A DNA stretch of 64,000 nucleotides from Agrostemma githago. Its lineage: Eukaryota; Streptophyta; Magnoliopsida; Caryophyllales; Caryophyllaceae. Below, piece by piece: positions 1 through 11,925 of this stretch. Position 1 is the stretch's first letter. Each line of letters starts with the position of its first letter. Location of the stretch: NCBI GenBank assembly GCA_958450325.1, contig OY288251.1, positions 17,110,976 through 17,174,975 of the forward strand. The letters are read 5' to 3'. The position numbers and the translations under genes were made by a program. Under the pieces are notes generated by a model. It had not been told where the DNA came from and searched no databases. It saw only the letters and a list, made by a program, of their open reading frames with translations.

Positions 1-504
1 GATGGGTGAAAGTGAATTGTGATGCCGGGGTTAGAGAAGGATGGGGGACAGGGATGGGGGCTATATGTCGGGACGAAGAGGGAACGATGTTGTGGGCTGC
101 TGCGAGGCGTGTGGGTGAGGTCATGGAAGTTCGTGAGGCGAAACTGGCTGCCATTCTGGAGGCGGTGAATGAAGCTAATAGGAGGGGCTATCAATATGTT
201 GTGATTGAAAGCGACTGTATACAGACAATCAATCTACTGCAAGGCAATTGTGATGGAAGAAATGAAGCATTTGCTCTAGTTGCTGAGATCAGGAAGATAA
301 GTGCAAACTTTCATGGTGTGTGCTGGAATTTTGTGAAGAGAAATTACAATTCTCTAGCTCATTTAGTGGCACATTACGAATTTATTTCTTTACCTAATAG
401 ATGTGTGTGGGAAGGAATTGTACCTTCGAACTTTGAAATGGCGGCTTTAGCCGATCTATGTTGTAATAATATTTAAGTTCCATTGTGGGAATTCAAAAAA
501 AAAA
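1..504 (+). mobile_element. LINE-A: 3' end of an L1-type LINE
   Basis: This is the 3' terminal part of a non-LTR retrotransposon whose body lies left of the window. It consists of the C-terminal RNase H-like domain (6-476), a very short 3' UTR and an A tract at 495-504. It differs in sequence from LINE-B next to it, so it is a separate family. LINE-B inserted about 20 bp beyond its A tail. Confidence 0.85.
6..476 (+). CDS. LINE ORF2 C-terminus, RNase H-like domain (partial)
   Basis: This is the last 156 residues of a LINE ORF2 polyprotein, open without interruption to its stop. It has the plant LINE RNase H fold (RVT_3 type): an early VNCDAG strand with the first catalytic Asp, an acidic residue in the REAKLAAI helix, the ESDC strand with the next Asp, and the late NSLAHLVAH helix. 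In the family this domain degrades RNA in RNA:DNA hybrids during target-primed reverse transcription. The internal ATG is not a true start: the upstream endonuclease, RT and zf-RVT regions lie outside the window. It is not a host RNase H gene, because an A tract follows the stop within about 20 bp. Confidence 0.8.
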   Translation: MKVNCDAGVREGWGTGMGAICRDEEGTMLWAAARRVGEVMEVREAKLAAILEAVNEANRRGYQYVVIESDCIQTINLLQGNCDGRNEAFALVAEIRKISANFHGVCWNFVKRNYNSLAHLVAHYEFISLPNRCVWEGIVPSNFEMAALADLCCNNI

Positions 505-703
505 CAATGTGTAGCTTGTATCATCAAATCGATTGTGTAAAAAAAAAACAGAAAAATCTCTCTAGGGTTCCTATGAGAGTTCTCTAGGGTTTCTCCCCTC
601 TTTTTGACGGTTTTATTCCCTACGTGGGATCTGACAAAAAGTACAAGTTCTCTACCAAATCTTCCTTTTTCTATGTGCATTCTACAAAGAATACAATCAC
701 AAG

Positions 704-2059
704 ATGGCAGACAATAATGTCGGAGGGCAGCGTAAGGGGAAGGAAATTGTGGGACAAACAAGTGGATATATGTTGGATGCGGATGACGCACAGGATGCGG
801 ATAAAGAAGAGTTCATCCTCATTGGGAAAATATGGACCACAAAGACGATTAATGTCCGGGCAACAATCGAAACTATGGCCAAAGTATGGCAACCAAAGGG
901 ATCAATTGTAGGTAATGTTCTTGATCCGTCAAAGCGTATTTTCCTCTTCCGGTTTGAACTAGAAGAGGATAAATTCAAAATGCTTGAAAACCAACCATGA
1001 CATTTTGATAAGAATATATGGTGTCTTAATGATCCAAAGGAGGAAGGGAAATTATCTGACAACCCGCTTTATCATGTGCCATTGTGAATTCGTGTCTATG
1101 ATCTACCACTTCGGGGTCGGGGAAAGAAGGAAAACCTGCGTTACATTGGGAACCAGGTGGGATCGTTTATGAGTCTGGACAAGGAGTCGGTGAGTGGGGT
1201 TGAAAAAGCAGTGCGCCTAAGAATCCTGCACGATGTCAGGGAGCGGCTGTGAGATGGAGTAAAGGTGCAAATGAAGTTGGGGAAGGTGGAGAGATTTTCT
1301 ATAAAGTATGAGTGGTTACCGACTTTTTGTTATGGATGTGGAATATTAGGGCATGGTGAGAAAGATTGTGACGAAGGACCGTATGAGGACGGAGAGCTTC
1401 TGTTTAACAAAAGCCTTCGAGCTTCACCCTGGAAGACGAACAGACTTGTGTCTACCTCTACTGGCGCGAAAGGGCGTACATTACAGCAAATGTTTGATGA
1501 GGAGGCAAGGAGACGTGATGAGACTATTGTGAATGACCTTATTGCTAATTTAAACTCAATTGTTGTCCATATGAAGGGAAAGAAGGGAGAGGCTGCTTCT
1601 TCACAGGTGGATAGAGAAATTGTTGGAGTAGTGGAGGCTGTGAATGATGGGAGTGGGAAAGTGGTTAGCAAGGAGAAGGAAGGGGCAAGGCGGGAGAGGG
1701 GTGGACACGGGGATGAGGCCTCGGACAATAGCTCTATGGGAGAACGTACTGGCGATATAGATACGATTATGAGTGATGATTTGATTGAGGTGAGAAGGGG
1801 GCCTGTCGTACGACGGGAGAAACGGTTCAAAGCTGCGATACTTAACAAGGGAATGGGTGGAGCTGCGAATCAGGTGAAAATAAGTGAAGAAAATAATACG
1901 AGAGTAGGGAAGCGGAATAGGGACGTGGAGGGAGACCACGAGCTTGAGGAAATGATGACGAGTCGTCGTAAATTGGGTAAAGGGGACACTGATATGGTGC
2001 TGGACGTCAACCAGAAAGTAGCGGAGGCTGTTGTTGAGCAGCCCCGCGAAGAGCAATGA
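704..2059 (+). pseudogene. LINE-B ORF1: DUF4283 / CCHC nucleic-acid-binding protein
   Basis: ORF1 proteins coat LINE RNA. The N-terminal part (704-1000 and beyond) matches the DUF4283 pattern of plant LINE ORF1, with a LIGKIWTTKTIN block and an IFLFRFE strand. A stop at 998-1000 replaces the Trp expected in the conserved P-W-H-F motif. After a frameshift the frame resumes at about 1265 and holds a CCHC zinc knuckle, CYGCGILGHGEKDC, around residues 20-33 of that part. A charged low-complexity tail follows to the stop at 2057-2059. That stop overlaps the ORF2 start as ATGA, which suggests coupled termination and re-initiation. Confidence 0.85.
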
Positions 2060-5000
2060 AAATCTTGAGCTGGAACTGCCGGGGATTGGGCAATCCTCGG
2101 ACAGTGAATACCCTCCAAGATTGGTGTTGGAGGGAGGGCCCAGACATTGTTTTCGTTATGGAAACAATGATTAGGAGTAGTGAGTTACTTAAGGTTTGTA
2201 ATAAATGTGATTTTGATACGAGTCTGTGCATAAGTAGTAATGGTAGGTCAGGGGGTCTGGGTCTTTGGTGGAGGAATGTCGATGCGGTTCTAGTGTCCTA
2301 TAATAATAACCATTTATGTATCGAGGTGACCGGGGAGCATGGATATCCTAATTGGTTTGCAATTGGTTTGTATGGATGGCCAGGGGCGAGCAACAAATAC
2401 AAAACTTGGCAGATGTTACGTAGGTTGTGTGGAGAGAGATATGATCCTCTCGTCTGTTTTGGGGATTTTAATGAAATATTATGCGCCGAGGAGAAGGAAG
2501 GAGGGCCTCTCCGAGGAGAAAGGGAAATGGATGCTTTCAGATCAACCCCTATGGATTGCTCTCTTGTGGACCTAGGTTATCTAGGGAATCCTTTCAGTTG
2601 ACAACATGGGAGGAGTGTGGCCAGTATGGTGCGAGAACGCCTCGATAGAGCTGTATCAAATCTCGGGTGGCAGACTTTATACCCAGAGGTGACGGTGCGT
2701 CATCTCCCCATTTACTCGTCGGATCATGCCCCGATCGTTATCTCTAATTTTAGGCGCGGAGACCGAGGGAGGAGGCCAAGACGATTCCGGTTTGAACCCT
2801 TATGGCTGTCTAGCAATGAGTGTCGTGATGTTGTGAAGAATGGGTGGGATTCTGGAGGCACCGTGTCCATGGAGGAGCGAATTAAATTGTGTTCCCGTAG
2901 TTTAACTAGCTGGGCCCGCTCTAATTTCGGTGATTGCAAACGGAAAAAACAAGAGAAGGAAAAAGAGTTGGAGGTGTGGCAACGTCAAGCTCCTTCAGCT
3001 GATACGCTAGCGAGTGTGTGTCAGTAGTTTCCGAACTTAATGCCCTTCGTCAACAGGAGGAAACTTACTGGTATAGGAGATCGAGGCAAAATGAGCTACG
3101 GGATGGGGACAAAAATACAAAGTATTTTCACTATAAGGCGAGTCAACGCAAAAAACGTAATAAAATCTGGGGACTGGAAGATGCGGAGGGCGAGTGGAGG
3201 ACTGAACATGCAGAGATACAGCAGCTGATTGTGAATTATTTTGAAAATATTTTTGGTGCAGAGGGTACGAGTGGTGTGGCGGACGTCCTTGAGGCTATCC
3301 CGTGCGTAGTGACAGTAACTATGAATGAACATTTATTGAGACAACCGGTTGATGAGGAGATCCGTAATGCTTTGTTCGATATGCATCCCAATAAAGCTCC
3401 GGGACCCGATGGTATGCATGCTATCTTTTTCCAAAAACATTGGGATATAGTTGCGGGTGATGTGTGTATGTTTGTTTGACAATGGTGGAGTGAGGGACGA
3501 GATTTAAGTACTATAAATAGGACTTCAGTGGTCCTAATTCCAAAGTTTAAGACACCAAGGTACGGAGTTCCGCTCGATTAGCCTGTGTAACGTAATATAT
3601 AAAATTATTTCAAAGATGCTCGCTAATAGGCTCAAACCTTTTCTTAATGATATTGTAACTGAAGAACAAAGCGCGTTCACCCCCGGGAGGCTAATTACAG
3701 ATAATGCGATTATCGCGTTCGAGATATTTCATGCCATGAAACGAGGTGGGGAAAGAAGGAAAGGGACGGTTGCTCTTAAACTTGATATGAGTAAGGCCTA
3801 CGATCGGGTTGAGTGGGATTTCTTACGGGCTATGATGGGTCCGATGAGATTTTCTTTAGGATGGACTGACCGTGTTACGAGTTGTATTACGACGGTCTAG
3901 CAAAATATTGTTGTGAACGGGGAACTGACTAGGGAGGTACGGCCGAGTCGGGGACTTCTTCAGGGTGACCCTATTTCACCGTACCTTTTCCTATTATGTG
4001 CTGATGCTTTTTCTCATTTGATTAGGAAGGCCGTTGTTGAAGGGAAGATTCATGGGGCGCGGGTTTGTCGAAATGCCCCTCAAATTTCACATCTTTTCTT
4101 TGCGGACGATTTTATTATCTTTGCTAGAGCTACTGTGGAAGAATGCTCGATGATAACTAATACTATTAGTAAATACGAATGAGTGTCGGGAGAGAAGATA
4201 AATTACTCCAAGACGGAAGTAGTCTTTAGCAAAATAGTTAATAGTCAGACGAGAAGTTCAGTGGTGAATTTGATGGGGGTTCGAGAGGTCGCAAAGCACG
4301 AGAAGTACTTAGGTATGCCCACGATGATCGGTCGATCCAAAAAGGCCATCTTTAACGGGCTACAGGAACGGATTTGGAAGAAGGTGAAGGGGTGGAAAGA
4401 AAAGCTGCTATCGAAACCAGGTAAGGAGATTCTTATTAAGTCTGTAGCTCAGGCCATTTCGATGTACTTGATGAATATTTTTGCGATCCCGGAGAGTATT
4501 ATTGCTGAGATGCATAAGGTGATGGCCTAGGGGTTCCTCTGAAACGAGTCGTAAAGTTCACTGGATGTCGTGGGACAGGCTCTGTAAGCCTAAAAAACAT
4601 GGGGGGAATGGGATTTTGGGATTTGCGGGTCGCCAATCAAGCGCTTCTTGCTAAGCAAGCTTAGCGTCTTCTTACGGCTCCAGATTCCCTGATGTCACGC
4701 ATCCTAAAAGGCAGATACTTTAAGCACAACACGATTGTTGAGGCGAGCCGGGGGTATGACCCCACCTTTTGTTGGCGTAGCATATGGGGAGAGAAATCTA
4801 TGCTTTTATACGACCTAAGCTGGAGGATCGGAAATGGGGAGAATGTGAGAATATAAGGAGATCCTTGGTTGTCGAGTATGGCTGGTGTGCGTTACCCGAG
4901 AGTGAATATTGAGGCGGACCCTAGCATGCTGGTGTCAGAGTTAATCGACAAGGAGAATGGAGGTTGGGACTTTCAACGATTAAGGGAATTACTTGTTCCG

Positions 5001-6128
5001 ACCGATGTTTGTGAGGCGATGGCCATTCCTCTCCCCTCACTAGATACCAGGGATGACTTATTCTTGTGGCCCGAACATGATGGTATTTTTTCGGTTAAGT
5101 CTACATATCGATTGGGTACCAACGGGTTTGCTGAGATGAGCATGCCGCACACAAATGCAAGGGCGGGTGAGGTGTGGAGTACGGTTTGGGGACTCGTTAT
5201 TCCCCCCAATCTAGCCCATTTCGTGTGGAGATCTTGCTCTAATATTCTTGGGGTGCGACAGGTGCTTCATCGGAGACATTGTGTCGATGACTCGAGTTGT
5301 ATTCTTTGTGGTATTGCGGAAGAAACACCGTTACATGCTCTTCTGGACTGTCCTGCGACTAATCGGGTGTGGCAAAATAGTGGCTTTGAGAATGTTGTTG
5401 CAGGAGCTCTAAAAACTGATTGTATTGAATTATTTATGTGGGCGATGCAACAGCTATCTGGCGCGAATAAGGGTCGTTTCTTAGCTATAACATGGGCGGC
5501 TTGGACAGCGAGAAACTCTTTGATTTTTGATGAGGCTCAAAGACCGTTGGCTGTTACTGTGGCAAGTCTGGTGACATCAGTGAAGGACTTCGCTGGTTTG
5601 GCCAGTAACACAGGGGCGGTTTCGAATATTAATCAAAGAGGTAACGGGAGGCAGCCTTCGCCTCCGGGTTCCATTAGGGTGAACGTGGATGCCGCTTGCT
5701 TCGAGGATGGGGAGATTGGTCTGGGTGTTGTGGGTCATGATGATATGGGTACTTTACTTTGGGTGGGCTATCATCGCATCAATGCTCGGTGGTGTCCAGT
5801 TGTAGCGGAAATGATGGCGGTAAAATTCGGTTTGGAAATGGCGATATAGAAGGGAATTTCATGTGTGCAGGTGGAGAGTAACTCAAGCATGGAAATTAAT
5901 GCTATCCAGGTAGCTAAGAATTGGCGAAGTCCTTTGGGGTTATGCCTAGACGCAGTTCTCAATTTAAGTGCTTGTTTTGATTTGTTTTCCTGTAGACATA
6001 TGAAGCGTGCTGACAATTCTGTTGCACATACTGCAACGAGAATGTGTCGTTCCGTGGGTGAGGAGTATGTAATTGACTCGTATTTTCCGCAAGTTTTGTT
6101 GGACTTAGCGGACCTTGATTTAATATAA
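2056..6128 (+). pseudogene. LINE-B ORF2: endonuclease-reverse transcriptase-RNase H
   Basis: Domains lie in canonical order. An AP-type endonuclease starts with LSWNCRGLG (2056-2760), with FGDFNE and SDHAP motifs. The RT follows (about 3500-4530), with DMSKAYDRVEWDF, LLQGDPISPYLF and the catalytic FADDFIIFA (about 4100-4125). The zf-RVT region is near 5150-5370 (CILCG..EETPLHALLDCP) and the RNase H-like domain runs 5660-6128. Stops at 2599, 3477, 3898, 4180, 4528 and 5847 sit where aligned LINEs usually have Trp, Arg or Gln. Frameshifts lie near 3015, 3560 and 4600. The ATG at 2056 is taken because it opens the endonuclease and overlaps the ORF1 stop. Confidence 0.9.
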
Positions 6129-6164
6129 GTTTTCACCCGGTTTTATAAAAAAAATCAAATCGAT

Positions 6165-6319
6165 AAAAATGCCTATTGTAAGTAATCATGCCAAATTTAA
6201 TACTTAATGAATCGTTTTAATTTAGAGGTTAACCCGATAGTCGATTCTACAATTCTCTTGTCAGACCGTTTCATAATAACTTATTGTGAGACCGTCTCGC
6301 GATAATTTATTGTGAGACA
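6165..6319. other. Unassigned AT-rich spacer
   Basis: This is the flank to the right of LINE-B. It holds two short near-repeats of a TTATTGTGAGAC motif (about 6272-6317), a dispersed plant repeat motif. No coding or RNA gene is visible. Confidence 0.5.
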
Positions 6320-6710
6320 TACTAATAGAAAATAGAAAATAAAATAATACTATGACGTCGGTTCTATTTTAACATCGACGCAATTGATGGTTGTCTATGG
6401 CGTTGTTTTATTAAGTACAACCGACGCAATAGAGACAATTCCAATATTAATAATTTTGGCGTCAAGTAAACATATAAAATGCATAATTTTCTATTTAAAA
6501 AAATCGCAAAAAATTACATTAAATACGTCAGTTATGAAATTAAAACCGACGTACTAGATCAAATACGTCAATTTTGATAGCAAACCGACGCAAAAATTTC
6601 TCCTAAATGCGTCGTTTTGATAGAAAATCGATGCAAAACTTCTTTCTGTGTCGTATATATTTAGAACCGAAGTAACTAAAGCGACGCAGTAGGTGTTTTT
6701 TCTACTAGTA
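6320..6710. mobile_element. Short CACTA-like MITE with GACG hairpin repeats
   Basis: The ends are imperfect CACTA-type terminal inverted repeats: left TACTAATAGAAAA, and right read in reverse TACTAGTAGAAAA, so the expected initial C is mutated to T. The whole 391 bp consists of short units with facing CGTCGG/CCGACG half-sites separated by a T-rich loop, as in CACTA subterminal regions that bind transposase. There is no coding capacity. A clean 3-bp TSD is not visible (ACA left, ATG right), so the exact ends are tentative. Confidence 0.55.
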
Positions 6711-9138
6711 ATGCATGACTACCTTGGACGGTTGGAACGTCAATCGGGGGTCTCCTCTCGGGTCCGGTCCAAAAACCATACCGTAAGAAGGTCGATTGGT
6801 CCTAAATCGGTTAGGGTGGGCTTTTTAGGGCCAAAAGCCTGTAGCGACCGCAAAAGGAACTAGGAATTGGGCTTCATCAACCTCGTTCGAGTTACACCAC
6901 CGCTGGAAATCTGTTTCCATCTCTCCAGCGGAGTCGTCAAACTATGGACGCTGCCACCCGCGCAGACCGTTGTGGCGGCCACCCACACGGCCCCGCTGGA
7001 GAGCCCACTCGACACTTAGGGGCTGGTCCGATCTCGCATTCGGGAAGATGTGTCGAACCTCAATTTGGTTGACGATTTGAATTGTACTAGATAGATGTAT
7101 GGGGGGGAATATATGTTTCCGTTGAATAGATCTAGATGTGGTTATAAATGTTTAAAGGCCGATTAGTTTGGTCAAACGACCTTTTTAGTGAACCGAATTC
7201 GTTGCCGATTTGTGGAGTCGCCACCGAGCAATTTTAGGATACTCGAAAACCGTTCAAGTCAACTTTAATCCTTAGCCGGCTCAAAGATGAGTGACATGGG
7301 GACCTAAAGGTAGAGACTTGTACCCTTAAGCATTCTATGTCTAGAATGACTCTCATTGCCAATGGTTTCGGACATCCGAAAATCGAAGATTCTGAGTAAG
7401 GGGTGAGGGTATGTATTGGGAAGTCAACGTCCGATAGACATCAACACCCAATCCCGCCCACACGTAGCGGCCTTTACTAATCAATCGATGGGCTGATAGC
7501 TTCGTTCCGATTGTGGCGTTAATGCGATAACATTCGTTGTTTTAACCCTATGCCTTTGCTATATCGGTTGTTTTAGGGACAGGTAAGTTTTTGTCGTCGA
7601 AGTAAGCGCTTTTACATTCTTTTCATGTGATTTCACGTGACAAGCAGGCCATGAAAAGATGCACGTAGGAGAGTAGAGAGTACTAGATAGTATTCATATT
7701 ACCAAATCAATTTTAACGTGATAATACGGATATTAGTCATTCTCGTGGTATACCTTACCTGGTATTCTGCTTAAAGTGCGTCGGTTCGGTGTTAATAAGG
7801 ATGCGTCAAACTACATGTGAGGTGTGAGCATCGAGATTAATACGGGACGAGACCACTGCTTGTTCAGTTCTAGTTTGTGTACGTTTTGAACTTCGTGTTA
7901 GATGATTTAGCATGCGATTATGGTCATAAAAGCGGTGAATAATACGAAAGCGGTAAATTACGAAATGTAAGTAAATCATAATTTATGATGAGTAGCACCC
8001 TCAGAATGTACACTAAACGAAGTACGATGTGTAGACAATCAAGAATGGATCTTATAACGACTACTCAGATTCGATTGAGGTGTTTTAGTATTTGAGGTTG
8101 AAGTTGTGGGCGTTACGTATATTATACGAGTTCATCTTGACAGGACCAAACAGGAGAACAGCTTGTACACCACTTGAAGTGCAAGTGATGGACGCGTAAT
8201 GGAATTAGTATCCACATAGGTCCGACTCGACGTTATCGAAATGCATAATTTAAAGTGCGATATGTAAAGTTTATGTCTGTTGACAACCTAGTGATGATAT
8301 CGACTTCGATGGGATTATCCTCCTAGCATCCTGCGGCGATTTCGACACAGCTTCACTACGATGAGGCAAGTCGACGAGCCAACACAGGTGCCCTTTTTCG
8401 TACTTGTCGAGTCAGGAACTCGAGGTACTACGAAGAGTAGTCTTTATTCGTGGAATGCGAATCGAGGAGATAACGATTGAGTGGATCGTGCCTAACGCCG
8501 TGGATTGCGACGCTGGGGAAGAGCTGCAAGTTGTGTGGAGCTCGTAGAGAGGAGAAATGATTTTTGGTTGTATGTCGATTATGAGCGGAAGAGAGGGGTA
8601 TTTATAGTTTTCTCGTAGTTCAATCCGAGATTTCAGGCGCCGCACGTCGTGCGACCCAGAATTGAGACGCCTGGCTTCAGGTGATGGAAACCTCAGGCGC
8701 CAGCAGTGAGGCGGTTGAGATTTTGAAGATCGAATTTGAAAAGTTTCCAAAGCGGAGATTATACGTTATCTTTGTATTTCTTGGATGTTAAGTATCTGTC
8801 CTTTGCCCTAGCATTCTCGCCGTTGGGCCTTGGGTGCGCGTCTCGAGGCTTGACTCGGCCTGAGCCGCCTGACGCGTTAACTCGGGTTTGACTTTGCGTG
8901 TTTCGGGACCAATTCGGAACCCCGAAGTTGGAATTGACTTTAATTAGTGTCGATGTGACCGTAATGACACAACTAAGACCGTCTTGATGTTGAATTAATT
9001 TTTCCGAGTAATTATTTGATTCATTCTATAGAAAAACCGTCTAAAACATCATAAAATCGTGTCGTGTTACAGTCCGATCATCATCGGGTGTTTTTTGGGC
9101 ACTCTTGCAGTCACCAGGTCCAAGTCTGGGTGTCTACA
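6711..9138 (-). mobile_element. Tat/Ogre-type LTR (copy 1), left end uncertain
   Basis: The minus strand begins at 9138 with TGTAGACACCC, the same 5' LTR start as the solo LTR at 35920-38615. The two copies share CAAAAAACACCCGATGATGA near the 5' end, a block with GAGTAAGGGGTGAGGGTA (about 7395-7412), and GGTGGCGACTCCAC near 7212-7226. I recognise that last motif from the 3' part of Tat/Ogre LTRs. A TATA box, ACTATAAATAC, is at 8598-8607 on the minus strand. No coding sequence is seen. Left of about 7200 the match to the other copy is lost, so the left limit is a guess and 6711-7200 may be flank or internal element sequence. Confidence 0.6.
8634..8712 (-). promoter_or_regulatory. Cluster of inverted repeats upstream of the LTR TATA box
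   Basis: The stretch holds CAGGCGCC/GACGCCTGG facing arms, an 11-bp palindrome GCACGTCGTGC (8642-8652) and further CAGGCGCC units. In sense (minus strand) it lies about 30-115 bp upstream of the TATA box at 8598-8607. The related LTR has an unrelated palindrome cluster at the same place. Seen directly: the repeats and their position. Inferred: a promoter-proximal regulatory role. Confidence 0.45.
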
Positions 9139-9722
9139 GGAGGTAAGATGGCATACTTTGGTTTGGAACAAATGGACGCTTCCCAAGCATAAAATGACAG
9201 CATGGTTGTACAAACATAGAGCAGTGAATACGAAAGCTAAGCCTTACCAACTCAAGTTGGTTACTGATGATAAATGTTGCATTTGCGGCAACAGTCCTGA
9301 GGAGCTCAAGCGTTTATTCTGTTGTTGGGAGTATAGTTAGAAGTTGGTACAAGAAATGGCGAAATAGGTAAACTGTAGGCTACGAGATGAATTGACCAAT
9401 GAATGGAGGCTACAGATGAGAGGGGCGAAGCTGAAAAGGGTCGTCATCAACATTGTGATTAATGCTATTATATATAATATTTGGTATCATCAGAATAGGA
9501 GCAGGATGGAATGAGAGATTATGAGACCTGAAGTAGTGGGCACTAACATTAAGAAAGAATTAACCATGTATTTTAGAAATCTTAAGAAAGGCACGTTAAG
9601 TGCCAAAGATGCTAGTTACGTTACTGAGGTGCTAGGATCTTGTACATGAACTAGGCCTTGTACATGATTTTCATCTTTCCTTTTAATATTATTAATACTA
9701 CTTACCTTTCACCAAAAAAAAA
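9139..9722 (+). mobile_element. LINE 3' fragment (zf-RVT region to A tail)
   Basis: The fragment starts abruptly at the LTR edge. It encodes a zf-RVT zinc-binding region (9150-9338; WTLPKHKMTAWL, then CCICGNSPEELKRLFCCW), then a degraded C-terminal tail, then a 3' UTR ending in an A tract at 9712-9726. The tail resembles the end of LINE-C ORF2, including a shared LSAKD motif, so it belongs to that LINE group. Stops follow the zinc motif. The 5' part is absent or was displaced when the LTR inserted. Confidence 0.75.
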
Positions 9723-9726
9723 AAAA

Positions 9727-10468
9727 GAAGATGATTTGTTGTGCCATGTGGCGCTCAAAGAAGGTTCATCTTTCCTTTTAATATTATTAAATAGATTGAT
9801 CTATGTATAGAATTGTATGAAATAGTTTTTAAGTTTTTTCTTATTATATATTGTCTGATACTTTTTAGTTCATAATATCTAATTTGCTTTTCGTTTCTTA
9901 ATCGACTATAAAAATTGTTTGGCTTAAGCATGTCAAGACTCATGTAATATGTTTTTAATGTTTGAACTTTGAACGAATAAGAGTGTGGAAATTAATATTT
10001 ATATATGAGTGTTTTTTTCTTGAGATGTACTTTCACACTAACATAATAGGCCAAGTACCAATTGTTGTGTCATATGGATAAGTTTGCATCATCCATTTCT
10101 TATTGTTATGTTTTTGGTATAAAAATTTAATTGAATTGTCTTGAAATGCAATAATTATTTGCATCAACAGAATAGGCGGAGTCATGAAAATATTATATTG
10201 GTGTAACACGATTCTATGGTTTGGGAAGATATTATATATGTGTACTATGTTTTTTGATACGATAATGACAATTTTATATGCTAGAGTTCGGGTGTGCTTC
10301 ATCATAATAAGTCCATAAATTTATATGTAAACTCCTCACATGAAAATAGCTCATGTCATTTGGTGAACTTATTAGTATGTCTAATGTTGTTTTAAGACAC
10401 ACATACTTTTCTAAATTTTTGTTTTCATTTAGACTGGAAAAAATCATCTTTATTCACAACCTACAAGT
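9727..10468. other. AT-rich spacer
   Basis: No gene or element is recognised. A 25-bp direct repeat, starting TTCATCTTTCCTTTTA, is present at about 9670-9694 and again at about 9765-9790. It spans the LINE fragment's A tail and may be a footprint of its insertion. Confidence 0.4.
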
Positions 10469-11925
10469 CCCTGTTTCTTGTTTTTAATTCTCATTCTAGG
10501 ACTAAATTAGATTTATACGAATTGGCTAACGCCAAAAGTTCGAGATCCTGAGAGACCTCGGTCCCCCAAACGCGTCTACTAGGAATAGATAAAAACTCAA
10601 AATGCGCAATAGAATGGGCTAGCAAATTAAAGCTACGCTTGATGTAAGACCACTGAACTTCTGAGAAGCCCTCCGCCATCCTTCTGATCTCCGAGCAGCA
10701 CTCATAGAGCTCACTCCTACCTGTCGTCTTGTCTCGTAGAATGTTGATCACCGGTTTGCAATCGCTCTCCACCATAACTCTCGCGTGCCCTCACTGTAAC
10801 GCCTCTTGAATGCCAATCCAAATGGCTTCCGCTTTAGCTTCACTCGGGTCAACGGCCTTAGTATCCCTCAATCCAGGACCCCATAACACAGCCCCTCCTC
10901 GTCTAGGCATACAACCCCCAACCTCATATCCCATCCACTTTTAACTCTCGCATCACAGTTTATCTTGACCCACTCCGACATAGGTAGTTCTCATCTCATT
11001 TGCCCTGTTTCCCCTGCCATCCTAGCACTCCCGTGAAACTCGCCACTACTCCAACCACCGCTTGCCACCTCCCTCTGCAGCTCCAGTATCCGCAGCACCG
11101 TATCCTCCCCCTCGCCCATTTGTTATCAAACACCAACTTGTTTCGTGATTCCCAAACCATCCAACACGTAAGCATGGATTGTACCCTCTTCTTCTCACCC
11201 ATGTCCACTCAGTAATCGTCGACCCAATACCTCACCGTCCCATGGTCATGGCCCTGTTTAATATCCATCTCGAGTTTGTCCTAAATACCTCCGAGCCATT
11301 TACACTCTTTGACAAGGTACAAGCAAGTTTCAATCTCACAAGCACAAACCGGGCACGTGGCTTGCAGTAAGCTAATCCGGGACGCAAGCTGACCTTTGGT
11401 TGGGATAGTCTCATGGCACAATTTCCTAAAGAAAATCTTCACCCTCGGAAAGGTGTTCGTTCTCCAAATGCAATTCCAGATCAACTTCTCCTTAGCATTA
11501 GATGACGCCCCTTCCTCTTCCATCCACCTATTCATTAGTTTTTAATACGCCGTGCGAACCGAGTATATGCCATACTTCTCAAGGTCCCAAACCCAATCAT
11601 CCTGCCTATCCTCCCGACAACCTTGCATATTAAGGATCACATCTCGTTCATAAGGTAGAAAGAGGGAATGGACAAGATCGACATTCTAGTTATGCCCGTT
11701 TTTTGCCATCAAGTCTCTCACCAGTAGGGCATTACCATTAGGACTCCTCAGGGAAGAGATATACCTTTCTTTTCCCCCTTTAATCCAAGGGTCCCTCCAT
11801 ACCCATGTTGTGAAACATCCCACATTGATTGAAGATGTCCTATTTGTGAGCTTTGCTTAAAGGGATTTGAAGTACTACTCATATCAACTAAAGTGCACTT
11901 TCTTTTCTGGCCACCCATGCAAAAT

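Larger units (their letters stand above)
534..6153 (+). mobile_element. LINE-B: full-length but degenerate L1-type LINE
   Basis: This is a 5.6-kb LINE flanked by an 11-bp TSD, ATCAAATCGAT, at 523-533 and 6154-6164. It has a CT-rich 5' leader with CTCTAGGGTT motifs (about 555-600), ORF1 (704-2059), ORF2 (2056-6128) and a short 3' UTR ending in an A tract at 6147-6154. Both ORFs are interrupted by nonsense mutations and a few frameshifts, so the copy is dead. Because the whole 5' leader is present, reverse transcription reached the RNA start, unlike LINE-D and the fragment at 9139. Confidence 0.92.

Noticed and set aside
6320..6713. Exact 3-bp TSD for the short CACTA-like element
   Set aside because: Flanking triplets (ACA and ATG) do not match, so boundaries were kept tentative.
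9139..9722. LINE fragment as the right flank of a TSD-bounded LTR insertion
   Set aside because: No LINE sequence is found left of the LTR and no matching 5-bp duplication was located.
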